DNA of 37,476 nucleotides from Macrocybe gigantea (lineage: Eukaryota; Basidiomycota; Agaricomycetes; Agaricales; Callistosporiaceae), in NCBI GenBank assembly GCA_011319805.1, contig SJRY01000134.1, forward strand, positions 1 to 37,476. The letters are read 5' to 3'. This document shows, piece by piece, positions 30,818 to 37,476 of this stretch. A program made the translations under genes and the position numbers. The stretch's first letter is position 1, and each line of letters opens with the position of its first letter. The notes under the pieces are model-generated. The model searched no databases and was not told the origin of the DNA. It saw only the letters and a program-made list of their open reading frames with translations.

Positions 30818-31037
30818 AGGGGGATGGTAGTAGTAGCAGATGAGGAGTGGAAGCATGCGAAAGCAGAGTTGGGCAGCATCATAGGGTAGTGGGAAGTTGA
30901 AACGTCGGGTATTGCCCGGGACGGGAACTCGGTCCTGGGCAATACCCGACGTTTCAACTTCCCACTACCCTATGATGCTGCCCAACTCCGCTTTCGCACG
31001 CTTCCACTCCTCGTCCGCTACCACCACCATCCCTCCT
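30818..31037. repeat. near-perfect 104-bp inverted repeat with 11-nt spacer
   Basis: The left arm (30818-30921) and right arm (30933-31037) are reverse complements, apart from about ten mainly transition differences, mostly CpG in the right arm versus TpG/CpA in the left. The spacer is CGGGAACTCGG. Each arm contains an outward-reading ATG-ATG-CTG-CCC-AAC start. On the minus strand this could be exon 1 of the Spt5-like gene (30882-30794, ending CA|GTAAGT). Transcripts through it would form a long hairpin. Confidence 0.9.
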
Positions 31038-31440
31038 CATAGTGTACCAAGTTGCCATCCCATTGTAGTTAGGTGTCGATTTACATTAGATAGTACCTGA
31101 GTAACTTGAATGTCATGAAATGAAGTGACTGTCTGAGAAGTTAACGGACAATGAGGAGGATAAATGGGTCAATGATGCCCAAGTAGGTCAGATAACCCGA
31201 ACGCATGATGATAAAGCACCACCATACATGCAGCTTAGGGAGGACCTCGAGGAGGGGAACATTCAAGTATGTCCCTTGCCAGCATACTCTCTAAACATAA
31301 TTGAGCCTCTTATCTTTGCCATGCAGGATGTAGCATGCATACTGCATTCAATCCCTCCCGTCTGCATCATCAGGTGGCATGTTCCACCTTATATGACCAG
31401 GCAAGCATTTCGGACTTGTGCCATCTCCACCCAGTCAGTA
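31038..31440. other. spacer between the inverted repeat and the hAT transposase
   Basis: I see no recognisable gene here. A frame open from 31228 runs into the transposase, but its residues before ATG 31441 show no familiar motif. No hAT left terminal inverted repeat (expected to start near TAGTGTTGCC) was found. Confidence 0.5.
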
Positions 31441-34400
31441 ATGCCTCGCAAACCACGACACCAAGCGACTACAGAGCCATCGACGGATGCTCCACCAACA
31501 GTTCCCATCGATTCTACACCCGAACCTTACACTCCGGAAACTGAAGGTGGCACTGGAATAAAGACAAGGAGACAGCGGGCTATCCCTTCACGGCCAACTC
31601 ACCCCACCACTCATCTGGCAGCCCAGCAGTCTGCTCCACATTCTCTCCAGCCTTCTACAATTTCCTCAGTGGATCCCACTCCACGTCCTATTCTGCCTGA
31701 GATCTTTCCGCCTCAGACCCTTCTGCTGCCTCATCCCACTAGACGCCAAGCTGCATCTCCCCCAACCTTTCCTCTGGTGAGGAGTTCGACTATGGAGGCA
31801 TTGATGGCCAGCGGTACAGCGACGATGAAGGTTCTACTAATGCACCACCACCATCAGAGAGTCTGGCAACTGAAGCCGGCTCTTCACCCCTTCCAGTCGT
31901 CAATTTCACGGGCCCTGCGAAGTCCAAAGGACGAAATATCGCCTATGATATACAACACTTCTTCGATAAATCGGACAAGACCGTAGGCACCGTGTGCCTT
32001 TTGTACAAGTAAGTCGATCTCAATAGCCCTGAATTCATCTCCCTAATGCTTGCCATATTATAGGAAGAACGGAATCAACAAGGTCTTTAGTTCCACGACT
32101 TCGAACTCTCCCCTTCATGACCACTTGTTCAGCAAGCACCGGGACGAGTACCTCAATGTTTGTGCAAGTAAGGGATGGAAAGTTCAGAGTGCCGATACAA
32201 GGAACGCTCCAGCCTTATCAGCACTAGATGCCAACAGACTACCTTTCATGCTCGAGAGGTTTCATGAGTATCTCATCAGATTCATCATCGTCGATGATCA
32301 GGTAGGCCCATAGTTTGTACATGACAGCCTGACACTGACTGTTATTCCCATTTAGTCCATCAGCGTCATTGAATGCCCAGAGTTCCGGACACTGCTCCTC
32401 CTTCTGTGGGAAGCACTGTGCGATGTGGACATTCCTCATCGGACAAAGATAAGGGAATTGATTATGCAGCAAGTACACCGTCTTCTACCTGAATTAAGGC
32501 AGAACTTTGCGGTTTGTTTTTGATTTACATATTTCCGTCTTGTTATTCATCAGATTTTTCAGAACACTCCCAGAAAAGTGAACTTCACGATGGATATTTG
32601 GTCCTCGTCATCTTTACACCCGTTCTTGGCTATTACAGTGCATTGGATAAGCTGCGACAGTGACAGTCGTGCTCTCAGTCTTGAGTGTTCCCTGATTGCT
32701 TTTCATCACCTGCATGGCACACACTCCGGAGAACATCTTGCTAGAGTCGTCCTCCCTCTTTTGGACCATGTCAGAGTAACCGTCAAGATAATGCCATTTT
32801 ACATACAAGAAGTGCTAGCTCTAACATTTAAGTAGGTTGGACTTTTCACTCTTGACAATGCGTCCAACAATGTGACTACTCTTCAACATCTCGAGTCCCT
32901 CCTCCGACAACGCGATATCCCATTTCACCACTGAGAGAATCATATACGATGCTTTCCTCATGTTGTGCACATTTGTGTGACACATGTTATTAAGATGTTC
33001 TCGAGCAAACCAGAAGAACGCGCCAACATTTGTATTGAACTGTCAATATCCGATGCTTTTACCATTCCCTTGACGCATCTGCGATCCCAAACATTTTCTT
33101 GGATACCTCAGATCCAAGTAATGACCAAGATTTCGATGAGAGTATTCTGCACTCCATTCCACCCCCTCCTAGCTGGGATAACGAAGCTCGTCAAACATAT
33201 GAGGAAGCCATGGCTCGTAATCCACTCGCCTTGGTCCGGAATGTTTGCTGTGCTGTGCATTCATCTGGTCAATGAAAAGAAGCATTCTTTCAAGTCATTC
33301 AAGATGGCATTGCACGCGGAAGATTCAAGGACGACGAAGGCCTATTATTAACCATCTACGAGCTTCTCCTCGATGTCAGGACATGATGGGATTCAACGTT
33401 CCTGATGGTTGAGCGATTCCTTTATCTCCGTCAGGTATGTATTACCAATCCAACTTGGTCACGGATTCACAGTCTTACAATGAATCCCAAATAGCCGATC
33501 GAAGTCTTTTTGTCATTGCCGGAACAGAAAGCTCTTCACAAACTACGTTTAACATCATGTGAATGGCAGGTTTTGGTCGATATTAAGAGCATCCTCGAGG
33601 TATTGTAGCTGGAGCATTCTATTAACAGACTTTTTTCATTTATTCCTCCTTAGGTGCCACATAACGTGTACAATGTCTTATCATTTGAGCGGGTACCTAC
33701 ACTATGTGATACAATCCCTGCTATAGAGACATTCATGACTCTCTGGGAAGAGCTCCGCGAGAAGAAACCACATCTTGGTCCTTTCATTGATGTCAGTTTG
33801 GACTACGCTATCAAGTACTACCAAAAAATCGACGATACCCGAGCCTATGCAATCGCATTATGTGAGTAGCCTATTGTGATGTGGACATTTACTGACAGCA
33901 TTGTCTAGTTCTAAATCCGACTGTGCGGATGTCATGGTTTCGAGTCCACTGGAAACGGGAATATGCTGACGAGGCTGAGAAAGCGATCAAGGAAACAGTA
34001 TGTTCAGTTGTGTTTCTATTTGATCGACTGCTGATATTCAAGTAGATGATGGAATATCGGCGTAATCAACCAGTCACGCGGATCGCGAGCAATGCCCCTG
34101 CTGAGCCACGTCACATCGCTCCACGACAACTCGCCTGGCAGAAACTGACGTTGAAGGTGACAGAAGGATGTGGCATCTCGACCGGAACCCAGAGCATCGA
34201 GGAAGAATTTCAACGGTACGTCATGGGCCCATTGCATAATATAGGTGAAATTGTTCCACTTCGATTTTGGCAGGTAAGTTGATAAATATTGAATATTTGA
34301 ATGACCTCTCATGAATTTATCCAGGCAAACGAAACAGTCTTTCCTATCCTTTACGCTATGGCACTCGACTATCTCTCTGTACCCGCCTCAGCTGTTCCAT

Positions 34401-34675
34401 CAGAGCAAATATTCTCATCGGCCAGCGAAACGGACACAAAAAAACGCAATCGCATTCATCCAGTGCTTATGGAAGCCCTTCAGTTACTCAAATTCACATT
34501 CAAGAAGGATCGCATCAATTTCATGCAAGGCCTCCTTACTCCAATTTCAGACTTGATGCCTAGTGATGGCGATTTGCTTGCCAGACTGGCTGGTGATGCT
34601 GATTCATCGATCATGGATGACATTTTACGAATGACGGGGCAGTATTATGACGAGGAGATGAATGAAACAAACTAA
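31441..34675 (+). pseudogene. hAT-family transposase (intron-containing, broken)
   Basis: This is a transposase of the hAT superfamily, a cut-and-paste DNA transposon. ATG 31441 opens a Pro/Ser/Thr-rich start that shifts frame near 31780. Exon ends include 32008/32064, 32301/32356, 32511/32554 and 32787/32836. Motifs in order are a BED-like zinc finger (CLLYK...H...H), the catalytic-core segments VNFTMDIW and FTLDNASNN, CFPHVVHICV, a WDST motif near 33390, and the C-terminal hAT dimerisation domain (AMALDYLSVPASAVPSEQIF, then NRIHPVLMEAL). TGA codons near 32934 and 33387 sit at expected Asp/Arg positions. The donor after 32787 reads AT instead of GT. The stop is TAA at 34673-34675. Not functional as written. 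Confidence 0.85.
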
Positions 34676-34952
34676 TATTGTCTATTTAATACGAACAAAA
34701 TACAGGTTACTTTTTCTACACTACACCAGCACATTTCGACTCCCCACATAAGCCGAACGATGATGATGCATGTGCCTCAACAGCATTTTGCTATCGCTGA
34801 ACAGGTCTGAGAGCCGGCTTGGTGACCAGTTTAGTCAGCCCAAACAGGCTTAGCTGAATAAATCAGCTCGGCTTTACCCACTGAGCTGAGTCAGACCTGA
34901 AGTCGCGGCTCACCAGAGCCGACTTGCGGTTAGCCAAGCTGCGGCAACACTA
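34676..34952 (+). mobile_element. 3' non-coding end of the hAT element
   Basis: It holds repeated short AGC-GGCTT-like words in both orientations (34815-34945: AGCCGGCTT, AGCTCGGCTT, AGAGCCGACTT, AGCCAAGCT), typical of hAT subterminal repeats. It ends ...GCTGCGGCAACACTA near 34952, where family E integrase sequence begins. The left terminus of the transposon is not in the window. Confidence 0.6.
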
Positions 34953-35276
34953 GGTGAAGATCATGCCAACACCGGAATTTCAGGACATTCTGGACCAAAT
35001 CAAAAGGGCTTGGAAACAAAGAGAGCCTGAGGTTCAGAAACATCTTGACAAAGGCGAACATGGCTGGGAGGAAAATGACCGAATCGTTACATGGCTGAAA
35101 CGGTACTACGTTCCCAAAAGCCAAAAGATAAAGGAATGGATCATCAAAATCCATCACTCGGATCAGATCTCGGGACACCCAGGACAGACAAAGATGCACG
35201 AGTTAATCATGTGCAACTTTTGGTGGCCCAAAATAATGAATGATGTCAAGGCATATGTCAAAGGATGTGACAAATG
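34953..35276 (+). pseudogene. family E integrase zinc-domain fragment (E3)
   Basis: This is a third family E fragment, matching 8795-9119. It covers the linker after RNase H and the HHCC integrase zinc domain (HHSD...H, GCDKC). It is open throughout and keeps CGA (ENDRIV) where element E has TGA at 8921. The left end meets the hAT terminus, and the right end is cut by element C's LTR after the GCDKC motif. Confidence 0.85.
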
Positions 35277-35596
35277 TGTTACAGACGCCGCCCAAAGGAC
35301 TATTCATTTTCTTATCTTATCTTTCCCACATCCCTTATCTCCCCCATCATGCTGCGCAGCGCGCAGCCATCGAGTCATCTCACTTCCCTAGTCATCCTGA
35401 GTCATCTCCTTCCAGTCTTACTCATCCGCAGTCCACAGCATTGCGCAGCCCATGGTCCGTGCTCGAGTACTGTAGTGTATATAAGGACTCCCAGATGTAC
35501 CAGTAACGCTAGGCTTAATATTCCTTTTGCCATCATCTCAAGACCACTCTCGCACTTAGTCTGCCCGAGTCCTTCTGAGATTCGTCTAGCCTAACA
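35277..35596 (+). repeat. 5' LTR of element C (320 bp)
   Basis: It has TGTTACAG...CCTAACA ends and is one base different from the LTR at 701-1020. The TATA box TATATAA at 35478-35484 predicts transcription start around 35505-35515. The segment AGGCTTAATAT at 35511-35521 is complementary to the sequence just after the LTR. Confidence 0.93.
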
Positions 35597-35598
35597 AG

Positions 35599-35609
35599 AT
35601 ATTAAGCCT
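35599..35609 (+). other. putative self-priming primer binding site of element C
   Basis: ATATTAAGCCT, two bases after the LTR, is the exact 11-nt reverse complement of 35511-35521, which lies at the predicted mRNA 5' end 33 bases after the TATA box start. Tf1/sushi-type retrotransposons prime by folding the first 11 nt of their mRNA onto such a site. No TGG expected of a tRNA-primed site is present next to the LTR. Confidence 0.7.
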
Positions 35610-37384
35610 CGTCGAGACTCGCTCAGACTCACACACACACCACATCACGCTTCATCAAAGACTTGATCAACATTCGACGACAAGCGGTCGCCGACCCAGC
35701 GAGCACTAGCACGAGCGACGAGAGCACTTGGCTCAGAGAAGTAGACCAGACATTGCAGTCCACGCCATTCGCAGAGACAGTCCACGCCATCCGCAGAGAC
35801 ACTAGCAATCCAAACAAACGAAAGAGAGAGCGCACGCCTACACCAAGTAGCGACGACGAAGAACAGGCATTTCTGAGAGAGTTTGCCTTCACCACCACAG
35901 ACGAGCCCGCTGAAATCCTCAGCGAAGGAGCAGCACAACTCATTGCAGAACTCTTCCTAGAGGGAGAATACGGGATAAGCCCAGAAGAGCTGTGGTCAGA
36001 CCAGAATCTTCTTGCCGAAGAAGAGGACGAACCCATCCGCAAGAAAACGAGAGAAGAACGAACACAAGCCCGAGATTTTAGGCGACAACAGATCGAGAAC
36101 TATAATCGCCGAACACAGGAGGAAGACATACTGATACAGAGAGGGCACGACGCACAAAGCATACGACAGAACCAACGAGAACGACACCAGAGTCAAGGAC
36201 ACACAGGAACGAAACCGCCGAATCCCTTCAGAGGACCAATCCGCCGAAGCACTGCATAAGGAGAGAATCGCACCACCGTGGCGAAAGTAAGCAACAGCGA
36301 CTGGGACGAATACTATCGGTGGAGGGAGCGAAAAGGATTACCAAAGACAACCGGACCGACCGCCGCAGAGTGGGCCGATTTTGAACAAGCTTGTAGAATC
36401 GCAGGAGTCGACCTAGACTACTGGAAAGAACAGAGAGAGGAGCGAAGACAGAAACAGCTCCAAGAACAGCAAGCCCAAGTACAAACCAGCAGACCCAAGA
36501 ACAACAGATCCAGGAACAGGAAGACCAAGACAAGAGAACGACGAAGAATACAAGGAATCATCGCCGACCCGAAATCCTTTACAGGAGATCGAACGTCCTT
36601 CGATATTTGGTGGAGAAAGATGAAACTCTACATAACCGCACATGGGGACCTCACGGATACACAGAAGATTGGAGCGGTCCTGTCTAGAATGACCGACGGA
36701 CCCGGAGCCCATTGGCATCAAAGAAGATCGACACCACTACAAACCAAAGCACATGGGCCGACTTCATAACCGAGATAGACACGATTCAGCAATGTCATGT
36801 CGCCATCACAAGCAGGAAGCAAACTATTCAACATCAGACAGGAAACCGACCCATCGACGAATTTCTGGATGAATTCGTAGACCTCGCAGGGAAAGCAGGA
36901 ATGACAGGAACAGCCCCTCGTTTCCTACTCGAGAAGAGCTTAAACCGAAGGACAGCAGAAGCCGTACACTCAATCTCCACACTCCAACAGATGGAGATGA
37001 ATATATCAAGACAGTTCGAGCGATTGGACGAAACATCGATGAACACAGAAATGTGATGAGAGGAGAATTCACAAGCAATCAGCGCAGGCTGGAATCCAAG
37101 CCGAGGAGCAGGACAGGCCATGGAAGTCGACAAAGTACGAAGCAACAACTGCTTCAACTGCAATAACCAGGACACATCTCACGAAACTGCCCGGAACCAC
37201 GAAAAGGAGCAGCAAATGTCACATGTTTCAACTGTGGCTTAAAGGGACACTATGCACGAAACTGCAAGAAAAAGAAGAAAGGAAAATCCCGGGTCAGAGA
37301 AGTGAAGAAGAAGAAGGAGAGGACGAAGAAGACAAGGATGAAGAAAGCTCTGACAAAGAGGGTTTTGCCGAAGGGTCCGACTAG
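35606..37384 (+). pseudogene. gag (element C, no ATG start, frameshifted)
   Basis: One frame is open from 35606 to a TAA at 36257-36259 (218 codons, very charged, Arg/Glu-rich) and resumes in the same frame (VAKVSNSDWDEYY) through the gag core start (FTGDRTSFDIWWRK). The TAA may be a decayed CAA. No ATG exists in any frame before 36620. After 36715 the gag core continues across frameshifts (DEFLDEFVDLAGKAG). Two CCHC zinc knuckles follow at about 37151-37265 (CFNCN, with a missing base, and CFNCGLKGHYARNC). The charged tail ends at TAG 37382-37384. Gag packages element RNA. The start codon is unknown. Confidence 0.75.
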
Positions 37385-37476
37385 GAGGTGCTAAATCGCG
37401 ACCATACAACTGAAACAGACTCGCTCGATACCGGATGTAGATCATCCATACTCTGAAATACACCATCCTGCCAAGC
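37385..37476 (+). pseudogene. beginning of pol leader (element C), cut by window end
   Basis: This short stretch aligns with 2069-2160 of element B, upstream of the protease. It carries small indels relative to B. No catalytic motif is reached before the window ends. Confidence 0.6.

Larger units (their letters stand above)
35277..37476 (+). mobile_element. Ty3/gypsy element C, 5' part (young copy)
   Basis: This is the 5' LTR, leader, gag and start of pol of an A/B/C-family element that continues beyond the window. It inserted into family E integrase sequence. It supplies the 5' end that A, B and D lack. It is CpG-rich like A, but gag has several one- or two-base deletions. Confidence 0.9.

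Noticed and set aside
1..37476. CRISPR arrays, rRNA, bacterial operons or ribosome-binding sites
   Set aside because: No regularly spaced short repeats or rRNA-like stretches were seen. Introns, LTR retrotransposons and hAT transposase mark the sequence as eukaryotic.

Overview
The window looks like a piece of a transposon-packed, probably heterochromatic region from a basidiomycete fungus, most likely an agaricomycete. The grounds are several Ty3/gypsy lineages with chromodomain integrases, a hAT transposase split by 50-60 bp introns, an Spt5-like gene with equally short introns, and heavy C-to-T/G-to-A decay at CpG that turns CGA into TGA. The species was not identified. I see no ordinary intact host gene, no rRNA, no tRNA and no CRISPR array.

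Layout, left to right. 1-1020 is the 3' end of a young gypsy copy (A): chromodomain, a small third ORF, a polypurine tract and an LTR. It abuts mid-gag sequence of an older same-family copy (B, 1021-6443). B's 3' LTR in turn abuts the gag/protease part of a second gypsy family (E, 6444-11024), whose 3' LTR abuts a reverse-transcriptase fragment of another copy of that family (E2, 11025-11437). Next comes a large minus-strand gypsy element (G, 11438-28410) with two 1129-bp LTRs. G contains a complete plus-strand gypsy of another lineage (H, 19209-24944, 5-bp target duplication GTTTG). Between G's integrase and its 3' LTR lies a plus-strand, five-exon gene encoding a Zn2Cys6-like protein, antisense to the retrotransposon.

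To the right of G are a deletion derivative of family A/B/C (28411-28992), a 3'-truncated Spt5-like pseudogene on the minus strand (28993-30559, possible first exon up to 30882), a near-perfect 104-bp inverted repeat (30818-31037), a decayed hAT transposase (31441-34675) with its 3' end near 34952, an integrase fragment of family E (34953-35276), and the 5' part of another young A/B/C-family copy (C, 35277 to the window end).

Most coding sequence is pseudogenised. The most useful observations are: (1) the antisense spliced Zn2Cys6-like gene carried in G; (2) in element C, an 11-nt perfect complement between the predicted mRNA 5' end and the sequence just after the 5' LTR, the signature of Tf1/sushi-type self-primed reverse transcription; (3) a 1.1-kb ATG-free leader/gag region in the same element; (4) a small third ORF whose ATG overlaps the pol stop as ATGA in two copies; (5) the Spt5-like pseudogene next to a long hairpin; and (6) direct copy-to-copy evidence for RIP-like or methylation-driven CpG decay.
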